NCBI RefSeq assembly: GCF_000420665.1
Contig: NZ_ATVJ01000001.1
Coordinates: forward strand, 1,054,001-1,118,000
DNA length: 64,000 nt
Direction: 5' to 3'
DNA from: Ponticaulis koreensis DSM 19734
Lineage (GTDB): Bacteria; Pseudomonadota; Alphaproteobacteria; Caulobacterales; Hyphomonadaceae
Below the pieces are notes generated by a model, which did no database searches, was not told the origin of the DNA, and saw nothing but the letters and a program-made list of their open reading frames with translations. This document shows positions 36,080 through 43,667 of the stretch, in pieces (the stretch's first letter is position 1; each line of letters starts with the position of its first letter). The position numbers were made by a program, and so were the translations under genes.

Positions 36080-36541
36080 TCAACGTGGGTGAATACCGCT
36101 CTTGATAAAGCCTTCCAGCATTTCCGGAAAATCACTTTCGTCAGGAAAGCGGTCAAACGACATGGTCGCGCCCGTTTGCGCAGCGGGCAGTCTCTCGCAA
36201 GTGAAGGTTTCAGCAAACGGGATAACCCAGCTGGAATCATCGAGAAGCGATGGCCGGAAGTTGACGAGGCCCTCTGCGAAACCGTCCGTGTAGAGCCAGT
36301 TCTTGCAATATGTGCAGAAATGATGACGCAGACTGTCGCGATGCAGGCCACCAACTTCGGTCTCGCCTTCACTCTGGAGGCCGTGCGCGGGAAGCATGAG
36401 GGTGAGTGAGTAGGCGCCACCTGTCAGCTTCTGGCAATCACGACAGTGGCAGGCAAAGCTCGCCATAGGCGGCTCTGAAATGGTCATGCTGACCTGTCCG
36501 CACAGGCATTGCGCCTGCCATGGAAATTTCCAGTCTATCAT
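36080..36541 (-). CDS. GFA-family (glutathione-dependent formaldehyde-activating-like) protein
   Basis: The 153 residues carry the GFA zinc sites: CLCG near the N-terminus, CHCRDCQKLTGGAYS and FCTYCKNWLYT. The family is named for glutathione-dependent formaldehyde-activating enzyme, although most homologues have no proven activity. It is divergent from the ParD-like/methionine aminopeptidase pair, and the AT-rich palindromes between them could affect both. Confidence 0.9.
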   Translation of the reverse strand: MIDWKFPWQAQCLCGQVSMTISEPPMASFACHCRDCQKLTGGAYSLTLMLPAHGLQSEGETEVGGLHRDSLRHHFCTYCKNWLYTDGFAEGLVNFRPSLLDDSSWVIPFAETFTCERLPAAQTGATMSFDRFPDESDFPEMLEGFIKSGIHPR

Positions 36542-36609
36542 GGGCCCGGCTCCTTTCGGCTTTCTAAAGTCTTAGGCTGATATTCATTGTTGTGCCAGAC
36601 GACCAAATT

Positions 36610-36636
36610 ATATACATATTGTATATGATTCATATA
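36610..36636. promoter_or_regulatory. Two overlapping palindromes upstream of the ParD-like gene
   Basis: ATATACATATTGTATAT (36610-36626) is a perfect 7-3-7 inverted repeat. TATATGATTCATATA (36622-36636) is a perfect 7-1-7 repeat sharing five bases with it. They end 16 nt before the ParD-like ATG, overlapping the likely promoter or transcription start, as expected for an operator bound cooperatively by ribbon-helix-helix dimers. Confidence 0.65.
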
Positions 36637-36652
36637 TTGATTGGAGAATCCT

Positions 36653-36859
36653 ATGGGGCTCGTGAAAATTGACGACCAGCTTCATGAAGACATTCGTAAA
36701 GCCAGTGCAGTGATGTGCCGGTCCATCAATTCTCAGGCTGAGTTCTGGATGAAGATGGGTATGCTGGCCGAGGCAAATCCGACGCTTTCATTCAATGAAT
36801 TGGTCAGAATACAGATGGAATCTGTTGACCTGACAACAGTCGTGGACGCCGTCGCCTGA
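36653..36859 (+). CDS. ParD-like ribbon-helix-helix antitoxin-type protein
   Basis: The ATG at 36653 follows TTGGAG at good spacing and gives 68 residues. The N-terminal strand VKIDD, helix HEDIRKASAVMCR and second helix INSQAEFWMKMGMLAEANPTLSF match the ParD-like (PF11903-type) ribbon-helix-helix family, with the characteristic RSINSQAEFW...EANP block. No ParE toxin follows. Instead the stop overlaps the start of a methionine aminopeptidase gene by 1 nt. The two palindromes upstream make autoregulation very likely. Whether it is an antitoxin of the peptidase or only its repressor is unknown. Confidence 0.8.
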   Translation: MGLVKIDDQLHEDIRKASAVMCRSINSQAEFWMKMGMLAEANPTLSFNELVRIQMESVDLTTVVDAVA

Positions 36860-37617
36860 TGGTGAAAACACCTGATGAAATTGCGCTGTTGCGCATTGCT
36901 GGCAGGTTGCTCGCGTCAGTGTTCGAAATGCTCGATAAGATAGAATTTGAAGGGATGAGCACGCTGGCGGTGAATGATCTCGTAGAGCGTTACATTACCC
37001 ATGATCTGTCCGCGCGGCCAGCGAGCAAAGGTCAGTATGGTTTCGAGTTCGTGCTGAATTGCTCAATCAACAATGTCGTTTGTCACGGCGTCCCCAGTTC
37101 GGACGATATCATTTGCAGCGGCGACATTATAAATCTGGACATTACACTCGAAAAGAACGGGTTCATCGCGGATTCGAGCAAGACCTATATCGTTGGCGAA
37201 GTGCCTCCATCGACTAAAAAGCTGGTCAGGGTCGCACGTGAAGCCATGTGGAAGGGAATTCGGGAAGTTCGCCCAGGTGCACGACTCGGGGACGTCGGGT
37301 TCGCTATAGAGCGCCATGCCAAACGCAACGGATATTCTGTTGTGCGAGACTATTGCGGACACGGCATTGGTCGCGAGATGCATGAAGCGCCGAATGTGCT
37401 GAACTTTGGAAAGCGCGGAACAGGTGTTCGGCTGATCGAAGGAATGGTTTTTACGATTGAGCCTATGGTCAATCAAGGTACTGGCAGGGTGTCGACGCAG
37501 GATGATGGTTGGACTGTTACGACCAATGACGGAAAACTGTCAGCGCAGTTTGAGCACACGATTGCTGTGACGAAGACCGGTTATGAAGTTTTGACGCTTC
37601 GCAGTGACGGACTTTAG
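36859..37617 (+). CDS. map: Type I methionine aminopeptidase, accessory copy
   Basis: Removes initiator methionine from nascent proteins. The 252 residues contain all five metal ligands (D94, D105, H168, E201, E232) and the two substrate-site histidines H76 and H175, each exactly three positions below the E. coli numbering, so it should be active. There is no N-terminal ribosome-docking or zinc-finger extension. An alphaproteobacterium normally has a separate housekeeping map gene, so this one, coupled to a ParD-like regulator, is probably a second copy. The pair is transcribed alone and ended by a hairpin. Confidence 0.93.
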   Translation: MVKTPDEIALLRIAGRLLASVFEMLDKIEFEGMSTLAVNDLVERYITHDLSARPASKGQYGFEFVLNCSINNVVCHGVPSSDDIICSGDIINLDITLEKNGFIADSSKTYIVGEVPPSTKKLVRVAREAMWKGIREVRPGARLGDVGFAIERHAKRNGYSVVRDYCGHGIGREMHEAPNVLNFGKRGTGVRLIEGMVFTIEPMVNQGTGRVSTQDDGWTVTTNDGKLSAQFEHTIAVTKTGYEVLTLRSDGL

Positions 37618-37646
37618 AAAAGGGGAGAGCGCCAATGCGCTCTCCC
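37618..37646 (-). terminator. Terminator between map and the acyl-CoA dehydrogenase gene
   Basis: Perfect 10-bp stem (37623-37632 with 37637-37646), CAAT loop. A TTTT run follows on the minus strand, so it chiefly terminates the acyl-CoA dehydrogenase transcript; on the plus strand it may act on map less efficiently. Confidence 0.75.
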
Positions 37647-37660
37647 TAAGCGGCATATAT

Positions 37661-39358
37661 TTAGTTCTTCGTGTCGAGTACGCGGCGGGCAATGACCATC
37701 GCCTGAATCTCGCCGGCACCTTCGAAGATGTTAAGGATGCGGGCATCCTGCAGAAGACGGCTCACTGGATACTCCAGTGCGAAACCGTTACCGCCATGGA
37801 TTTGCAGCGCGTTATCTGCTGCAGCCCATGCTGCGCGGGCACCCAGAAGTTTCGCCATACCCGCTTCCAGGTCACAGCGCTTGCCAGCGTCTTTCTGGCG
37901 GGCAGAGAAGTATGTCAGCTGACGCACAGCAATCAGCTCTGCGGCCATCATGACGAGCTTGTTAGCGACGCGCGGGAATTCGAAGATCGGGCGTCCGAAT
38001 TGTACTCGGTCGAGCGCGTACTGAAGGCCTGTTTCGAATGAGGATTGCGCCACACCAATTGCGCGGGCCGCTGTCTGGATACGCGCGCCTTCAAATGTCG
38101 CCATCAGGTGCTTGAAGCCCATGCCTTCGACTTCACCGAGGAGGTTTGAGGCCGGAACTTCGAATGCGTCAAAGCCGATCTCATACTCTTTCATGCCGCG
38201 ATAACCGAGCACCTCGATTTCGCCGCCAGTCATGCCTTCAGCCGGGAACGGGGTGGCATCATCGCCGCGTGGCTTCTCGCAGAGGAACATTGAGAGGCCG
38301 GAGAAATTGTTCGTCGCAGGGTCTGTGCGGGTAAGCACCGTCATCAGGTCGGCGCGGACAGGGTGGGTGATCCATGTCTTGTTACCAGTGATTTTATAGG
38401 TGTCGCCGTCTTTGACTGCGCGTGTTTTGAGGGAGCCAAGGTCAGAGCCTGTGTTCGGCTCAGTGAAAACCGCGGTTGGCAGGATTTCACCCGATGCGAT
38501 TTTCGGCAGGTACTTTTCTTTCTGCTCGTCGGTGCCGCCAATAAGGATCAGCTCGCCAGCGATTTCAGAGCGCGTGCCGAGAGAGCCTGTGCCGATATAT
38601 GCGCGGGAAAGTTCCTCAGAGACAACGCACATCGCCGTCTTGCCCATGTCGAGGCCACCGAACTCTTCCGGAATGGTCAGACCGAATACGCCGAGCTCGG
38701 CCATGTCGTTGACGACATCCATCGGGATATATTCGTTTTTGAGGTGCCATTCATGTGCGTAAGGGACGATGCGGTCATCGGAGAAACGGCGGAACTGGTC
38801 GCGGATCATGTCCAGCGTTTCATCAAGGCCCGTATTCTCGACCGTCGCACGGCCAAGCGCATCTGGCAGGTGCTTGGCTGCGGCAGCCATAATCTCGGAA
38901 GATTTGCCCTCATTGAGGAAGCGCTGGATCGCCTCGGACGAAAGATGTTTCATCCCGTCGGCGGTCACGCCGATGTCGGATGGGCGGATCGTTTCGCCCT
39001 GGTTCATCGGAATGCCACCAATCAGCTGGGCGCAATATTCGTGAAACAGGATCTGGGTGAGCAGCGCTTCGATTTCGCCAAACTTGCCTTCTTCATCAAG
39101 GCGGCGCGCCCATGCAGCGACTTCGCGTAGCGTTTCGCCATAGGTCGCGATCCAGCCAAAGCCGTGAGCGGCGTGCTGATGGACGTCCATGAGTTTGCGG
39201 TCGATCTTGCCATCTTTGGAGACAAGTTCGTTGAGCGCTGCTTTCGCATCTGCAATATAGAGGTCTACGCTGGATACGGCCTCATCCATGCAGGCGATGA
39301 GGTCGGGCATAATAATGCTGGCTGAAGCAGCTTCAGCCGTCGTTGCGGGCATGTTCAT
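37661..39358 (-). CDS. mcd: Acyl-CoA dehydrogenase, probably (2S)-methylsuccinyl-CoA dehydrogenase
   Basis: At 565 residues it is about 180 longer than ordinary acyl-CoA dehydrogenases. The extra N-terminal part (about 20-170) includes ALNELVSKDGKIDRKLMDVHQHAAHGFGWIATY-like and GGIPMNQGETIRPSDIG blocks typical of methylsuccinyl-CoA dehydrogenase (Mcd). The catalytic core has FTEPNTGSDLGSLKTRA, YKITGNKTWITHPVRADL and the base Glu (about 546) in IFEGAGEIQ. Mcd oxidises methylsuccinyl-CoA to mesaconyl-CoA in the ethylmalonyl-CoA pathway and hands electrons to ETF. No other pathway gene is adjacent, so the specific call relies on the N-terminal extension. Confidence 0.8.
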   Translation of the reverse strand: MNMPATTAEAASASIIMPDLIACMDEAVSSVDLYIADAKAALNELVSKDGKIDRKLMDVHQHAAHGFGWIATYGETLREVAAWARRLDEEGKFGEIEALLTQILFHEYCAQLIGGIPMNQGETIRPSDIGVTADGMKHLSSEAIQRFLNEGKSSEIMAAAAKHLPDALGRATVENTGLDETLDMIRDQFRRFSDDRIVPYAHEWHLKNEYIPMDVVNDMAELGVFGLTIPEEFGGLDMGKTAMCVVSEELSRAYIGTGSLGTRSEIAGELILIGGTDEQKEKYLPKIASGEILPTAVFTEPNTGSDLGSLKTRAVKDGDTYKITGNKTWITHPVRADLMTVLTRTDPATNNFSGLSMFLCEKPRGDDATPFPAEGMTGGEIEVLGYRGMKEYEIGFDAFEVPASNLLGEVEGMGFKHLMATFEGARIQTAARAIGVAQSSFETGLQYALDRVQFGRPIFEFPRVANKLVMMAAELIAVRQLTYFSARQKDAGKRCDLEAGMAKLLGARAAWAAADNALQIHGGNGFALEYPVSRLLQDARILNIFEGAGEIQAMVIARRVLDTKN

Positions 39359-39612
39359 CTTATATTTCCTCCAGAGATGGGTTTAATTAGCGCGCTCATA
39401 CTGCTCTGACCATATGCTGCGACGCAGCGACGCGGATTTTTTTGCCATTCTGCGTCATTATTGCGACGCGCGCGCCATGCGCCCGGGTGCGCGATTGGTT
39501 CCCAAAATTAGAAATTTTTAAGATTGCACCCCGCAGCGGAACAGCGGGAGGGGTTGGCCGTTTTCCATGCATCGGTCCGCAACGGGCCAAAGCAAAACAG
39601 GAGGACATCCTT

Positions 39613-40155
39613 ATGAAAACGCTTATCGCATCTACGGCACTTGCTGCCGCAATGATTACACCAGCGGCTTTTGCAGGTGAGGAAACATACACAGAAACTG
39701 AAACAGACGTCGCTGTCGCAGCCGACGTCACACTGACGGGGTTCACCGATGACAACGACTGGGTCAATAAGCCGGTATTTGATGAAGAAGGTCAGCCAGT
39801 CGGAGAAGTCGAGCGCGTATCCTTTAACGATGATGGCGCTGTCAGCGACATCGTGGTGGAAACGGGTGGCATCCTCGAAGTTGGCGGCGAAGAAATCCTC
39901 GTCACTGAAAGCGAGTACACCGTAGTCGTCGCACAGGGTGACGAAGACGAGTCTGAAATTCGTCTGGAAATGACAGCAGCAGAGTTTCTTGATCTGCCAG
40001 CGTTTGATGAAGACCTCGCATCGGAATACCCGCTGTCTGATAACGACCTTGTAGATGGTGTTGATGAGTCCGAGGGCGAGATCGACGACCAGATCGGTTC
40101 AAGCGAGACTGGCGTGGACCTCGAAAACGGTACACGCACCGATATCGACCTGTAA
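39613..40155 (+). CDS. Exported acidic PRC-barrel-like protein
   Basis: The ATG at 39613 follows AGGAGGA and gives 180 residues with a signal peptide (MKTLIASTALAAAMITPAAFA). The middle part WVNKPVFDEEGQPVGEVERVSFNDDGAVSDIVVETGGILEVGGEEILV resembles a PRC-barrel domain, as in other exported alphaproteobacterial proteins. The C-terminal 60 residues are extremely rich in Asp and Glu, ending with repeated TD/ID pairs. Calcium or metal interaction is possible but unproven. A terminator follows. Confidence 0.8.
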   Translation: MKTLIASTALAAAMITPAAFAGEETYTETETDVAVAADVTLTGFTDDNDWVNKPVFDEEGQPVGEVERVSFNDDGAVSDIVVETGGILEVGGEEILVTESEYTVVVAQGDEDESEIRLEMTAAEFLDLPAFDEDLASEYPLSDNDLVDGVDESEGEIDDQIGSSETGVDLENGTRTDIDL

Positions 40156-40177
40156 GTCAGGTAGAGCGTAGCGTGAA

Positions 40178-40206
40178 AAGGGCGTCGCACATGCGGCGCC
40201 TTTTTT
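40178..40206 (+). terminator. Rho-independent terminator
   Basis: GC-rich hairpin (stem about 40180-40188 with 40192-40200, with G-U pairs) followed by six T. It ends the PRC-barrel gene and lies 10 nt before the convergent Rieske gene stop. Confidence 0.75.
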
Positions 40207-40215
40207 ATGCCTGGC

Positions 40216-41304
40216 TTAGCTGCGCCAGCGCAGAACACGTGGCTCGATAGGGTTTTCAAATCCGGCGTTTTCTGTGCGGGCCTTTACCCAGGCGCGTTTG
40301 AGCACCTGATACCATTTTGCCTGAACATCGATGTCATCAATCCACATCATGTTCTTCTGATATTTCATGCCTTCATTCTGAAGGTTCACCATGTCGCCGT
40401 CCTGATTGAGGAACATGCGCGCGGCCGGAATAAGGATCGGCTTCATGACGGAGAGAAGCGGGGCGTTGGCCCAGTAAGTGACCTGCGTAATGCGGGTCTG
40501 TTTTTCTTCGATTGGCGTCAGGCAGGTCAGCGTGAACAGCGTCGCCTTGTCATTTTCAACGATTTCCCAGCGGAAGCCTGGAATCTGAAAGGCAATCTCG
40601 GTTGAGACCTTGCCACCAAAGAGTGCCTTATAAGCCAGTGAGTTGCCCGATGGCTGGTGGCGTTCAATCGCCCAGCCGCGTGTTTTCGGAACAAATTGCT
40701 TCTCTTTGACTTTGAAGCCCGCGGACGGCGGTCGCCACCACCATTGATTATGTACGAATGGCACGTGGGCAGGGTCCATCAGGCCAACGACCGCGTCATC
40801 CATGTGGGCGTTGAAGATTTCCGAGACCACAAAGCGTGGCTTGTCCGGAATGTCGCCGAAATCAGGCGGCGGCACGACGGGCGGCTCAGCCGAGCGGGGA
40901 TTGTCCGAGATATAGACGAATACCATGCCCTTAGCTTCGTGGATTGGGTAAGAGCGGACCTTCACCTTGCTCGGGTCGTATGGGTCACCCTCAACAAGCG
41001 ATGGCATGTGTTTGCAGACGCCATCAGTGCCGAAGCGCCAGCCGTGATACGGGCACTGAACAGTCGGTTCGCCATCAGTGTCGACCTGTTGACCGGCAGA
41101 GAGTGGCACGAGGCGGTGCGGGCAGATATCGCGCATGGCGAAGGCTTCGCCTGCCTTTGTCCGGCCAACCATGATCGGCTGGCCGAGCAGGATTTCACGG
41201 CGCTGGTCACCGGCTTTCAGATCCTTTGATGTGGAAATGAAATACCAGCTATCGGTCAGCCAGCCTTCTGGTGTCTGTCCGGTTTTTGCTGCCGCGTCTG
41301 CCAT
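40216..41304 (-). CDS. Rieske non-haem iron oxygenase, alpha subunit-like
   Basis: The 362 residues have the Rieske [2Fe-2S] ligands C61/H63 in CPHR and C84/H87 in CPYHGW. The mononuclear iron site includes H180 and H185 in DPAHVPFVH plus an Asp near the C-terminus in NQDGDM. The size suits single-component oxygenase subunits such as vanillate or steroid-type enzymes. No reductase or ferredoxin gene adjoins it, so electrons must come from elsewhere. The substrate is unknown. It follows the M20 peptidase gene with an 11-nt gap. Confidence 0.9.
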   Translation of the reverse strand: MADAAAKTGQTPEGWLTDSWYFISTSKDLKAGDQRREILLGQPIMVGRTKAGEAFAMRDICPHRLVPLSAGQQVDTDGEPTVQCPYHGWRFGTDGVCKHMPSLVEGDPYDPSKVKVRSYPIHEAKGMVFVYISDNPRSAEPPVVPPPDFGDIPDKPRFVVSEIFNAHMDDAVVGLMDPAHVPFVHNQWWWRPPSAGFKVKEKQFVPKTRGWAIERHQPSGNSLAYKALFGGKVSTEIAFQIPGFRWEIVENDKATLFTLTCLTPIEEKQTRITQVTYWANAPLLSVMKPILIPAARMFLNQDGDMVNLQNEGMKYQKNMMWIDDIDVQAKWYQVLKRAWVKARTENAGFENPIEPRVLRWRS

Positions 41305-41315
41305 ATCGCTACCTG

Positions 41316-42812
41316 TTATTCGCTCGACATGGCGACCATGATTTGCGCGTAACCGCGGGCCATGCGTTCGAGATTATCAACTGAAATGCGCTCATTGGTT
41401 CCATGGAACCCCTGAAGATCGCCGATAGGTAACACGCCCGGCGCAAATCGGTAGATGTTGTCTGAAATTTCTGTGGTCCAGCGGGAATCCGTCGCACCTA
41501 AAACGAGCGCTGGAACGGCTGGAACGCCGCCTCCTGCATCACTCGCAACGGACGCCAGAACCTGGTAGGCGCGGTTTTCTGTCGGGGACACCGGCGAAGC
41601 CTCAGATCCAATGCCGCCAGACTGGTCGACGTGTGCTGTGACGCCATCAATGTCGGAGATCACATCGAGGACATGTGCGAGCACAGTTTCTACGCTGTCA
41701 TTCGGGTGGATGCGAAAATTGACCAGCGCGTAGGAGTTTTGCGGGAGGACATTTTCCTTGATGGAGCCGGAAATCATGGTCGGCGCGGTCGTCGTGCGGA
41801 TCATGGCATTGGAGGCGCCATCAGCGGCAAACTGTTCTTCAATCATCGGGCGGAACAGCCATTGGTTTGCAAAGGCCATCCGCGTCATGAACGGCATGTC
41901 TGCGGCAACCGAAGAAATCATCTCCGACATGGGCGGGCGGGAGAAGTCCGCCGGCATTTGCTGCTCATCCAGCGCCACCAGCGCGCGGGAGAGCTGGACG
42001 TTCGCAGAATTGCGCGGCGGTGTGGAGGAGTGACCGCCCTGCGCGGTAGAGGTCAGGCGGATGGTGACGTAGCCCTTTTCCGCGATCCCGATCACGCCGG
42101 TAGACGCGCCGGTCAGCGGAAACGGATCAACGATGAAATAGCCTTCATCGAGGACCATCTCCATACGGATATCGCGTTCCTGAAAGAAGTCGACGCCAGC
42201 TTGCGCGCCGGAGCCTGAGACTTCCTCGTCATGGCCAAACATAATCCAGATGGAGCGTGTCGGCTGGTAGCCGGATTCCGCAAGTGCTTCGGCCGCTTCC
42301 ATAATCGTGATGAGCGAGGTTTTGTTATCGACCGTGCCGCGGCCATAGACATAGCCATCCTGAACGATGCCCGCGAATGGTGGTGCGTCCCACTGGTCTT
42401 CCGTTCCGAGATTGATCGGCACAACGTCCTGATGCGCCATAAGCAGGATCGGGTCGAGTGAGGTGTCACTTCCCTGCCAGCCATAAAGAATGGTGTGGTC
42501 TGCCACGAGGTGGCGTTCTGCAACGGCATTGAAGGCTGGGTAAGTCGCCTGAAGATAGTCGCGCAGCTCGATCCATGGGCCTTCCTGTCCCTGGCGAGGA
42601 TCACCCGCAGTGAGGGTTATGGTCGGCAGCTGGAGAATGTCGGAAAGGTGGGTGGCAATCTCGTTGGAGCTGAATTCCGGAACGTCTGGTAGCTCCATCC
42701 GGTCGGCGTCGCTGCTCGTGCCAAAAGACAATGTTCTGACAACCACAACAGCAACCAGAACGAGGGCGAGTAACACCAGCAGTCCTATGAACTGCCCGAT
42801 CCGCTTCAACAT
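41316..42812 (-). CDS. Membrane-anchored M20 family peptidase (PM20D1-like)
   Basis: The ATG at 42812 is chosen because it begins directly with the membrane segment and is preceded by GGGAAGG. The 498 residues have an N-terminal helix (about 7-27), then the M20 metal-binding blocks LMAHQDVVPI (His/Asp), VYGRGTVDNK, the Glu pair in MFGHDEEVSG and a dimerisation insert with TSTAQGGHSSTPP. The layout resembles PM20D1/carboxypeptidase S, which act on N-acyl amino acids or peptides. The catalytic domain is probably periplasmic. It probably forms a transcription unit with the Rieske oxygenase. Confidence 0.88.
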   Translation of the reverse strand: MLKRIGQFIGLLVLLALVLVAVVVVRTLSFGTSSDADRMELPDVPEFSSNEIATHLSDILQLPTITLTAGDPRQGQEGPWIELRDYLQATYPAFNAVAERHLVADHTILYGWQGSDTSLDPILLMAHQDVVPINLGTEDQWDAPPFAGIVQDGYVYGRGTVDNKTSLITIMEAAEALAESGYQPTRSIWIMFGHDEEVSGSGAQAGVDFFQERDIRMEMVLDEGYFIVDPFPLTGASTGVIGIAEKGYVTIRLTSTAQGGHSSTPPRNSANVQLSRALVALDEQQMPADFSRPPMSEMISSVAADMPFMTRMAFANQWLFRPMIEEQFAADGASNAMIRTTTAPTMISGSIKENVLPQNSYALVNFRIHPNDSVETVLAHVLDVISDIDGVTAHVDQSGGIGSEASPVSPTENRAYQVLASVASDAGGGVPAVPALVLGATDSRWTTEISDNIYRFAPGVLPIGDLQGFHGTNERISVDNLERMARGYAQIMVAMSSE

Positions 42813-42990
42813 ATTAATGACCTTCCCAGATATTTTTATGATTCTTAACACTGTTGTCTCGAACGGCGCAAAACCCAAGAAAATTGGTAGAAATTTATTC
42901 ACTATAAGAGGCGTAATCTGGGTGATGGCTTAAATACGAAGAGGGTTGGGAGTCCCCGTCGCGTTGCTGGCCGGATACCTGGGGGAAGAG

Positions 42991-43506
42991 TTGAGTATAC
43001 AGACTATCAGAACGCTGGTGCTGGATGATAATCGTCAGATGCGCCGTCTGATCAGCGTGACGTTGGAAGCGTTTGGCATCAAGAAGGTTTATGGTGCCGA
43101 CACGATTGAGGAGGCTATCGACCTTTATCGTGACCATCGCTTCGACTTGGTGATTGCCGATCAGCGTATGGGAAATACGTCCGGGCTGGAATTTGTGCGC
43201 TGGCTGCGGGCGCAGACAGACCGGTCGACCAGCTTTGTGCCTGTTATCGTGATCTCTTCATATTCTGAAAAGACACGCATTCTCGAAGCTATCAATGCTG
43301 GAATTGACGAATTTCTGGTGAAGCCGTTCAAGCCGGTCGATCTGGCGCGCCGCATTGATGCTGTGACCTATAAGCGACGTGATTTCATCCGTACGCTGGA
43401 CTATTTCGGGCCAGACAGGCGCCGCTTCAAGAATCCTCATTACACCGGGCCCATGAAGCGCGCTGACGATATTGTTGTCGATTGTGACGAGTTCGAAATC
43501 GGCTGA
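42991..43506 (+). CDS. CheY-like response regulator with C-terminal extension
   Basis: A TTG at 42991, after GGGGGAAGAG, is the best start; the sequence then begins SIQTIRTLVLDDN. The receiver domain has acidic D12/D13, phospho-acceptor D57 in VIADQRMG and K111 in VKPF. The last 45 residues (FIRTLDYFGPDRRRFKNPHYTGPMKRADD) follow the GPDRRR tail often seen in alphaproteobacterial receiver proteins and contain no DNA-binding domain. No histidine kinase adjoins it. The rare start codon implies modest expression. Confidence 0.85.
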   Translation: MSIQTIRTLVLDDNRQMRRLISVTLEAFGIKKVYGADTIEEAIDLYRDHRFDLVIADQRMGNTSGLEFVRWLRAQTDRSTSFVPVIVISSYSEKTRILEAINAGIDEFLVKPFKPVDLARRIDAVTYKRRDFIRTLDYFGPDRRRFKNPHYTGPMKRADDIVVDCDEFEIG

Positions 43507-43614
43507 TCCGCGCGACGCCTCCAGACTGTCCAGATATTGAGCGTTCGATCAAATACGCGTGCTTGTCGCTGGACAGATGAAAATCACAGCTTAGGCTGCG
43601 CCGTTCAAATCTAG

Positions 43615-43644
43615 AGATCGGGGCGCATTGGGGCAGCCCGATCT
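43615..43644 (+). other. Stem-loop in the leader of the AGCS transporter gene
   Basis: Arms AGATCGGG (43615-43622) and CCCGATCT (43637-43644) pair over a 14-nt loop. They end 23 nt before the transporter start, just upstream of a purine-rich ribosome site. A leader structure affecting translation is possible. It does not match the glycine riboswitch core I looked for. Confidence 0.35.
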
Positions 43645-43667
43645 GTAAAAAGATTAAAGGGCACATC

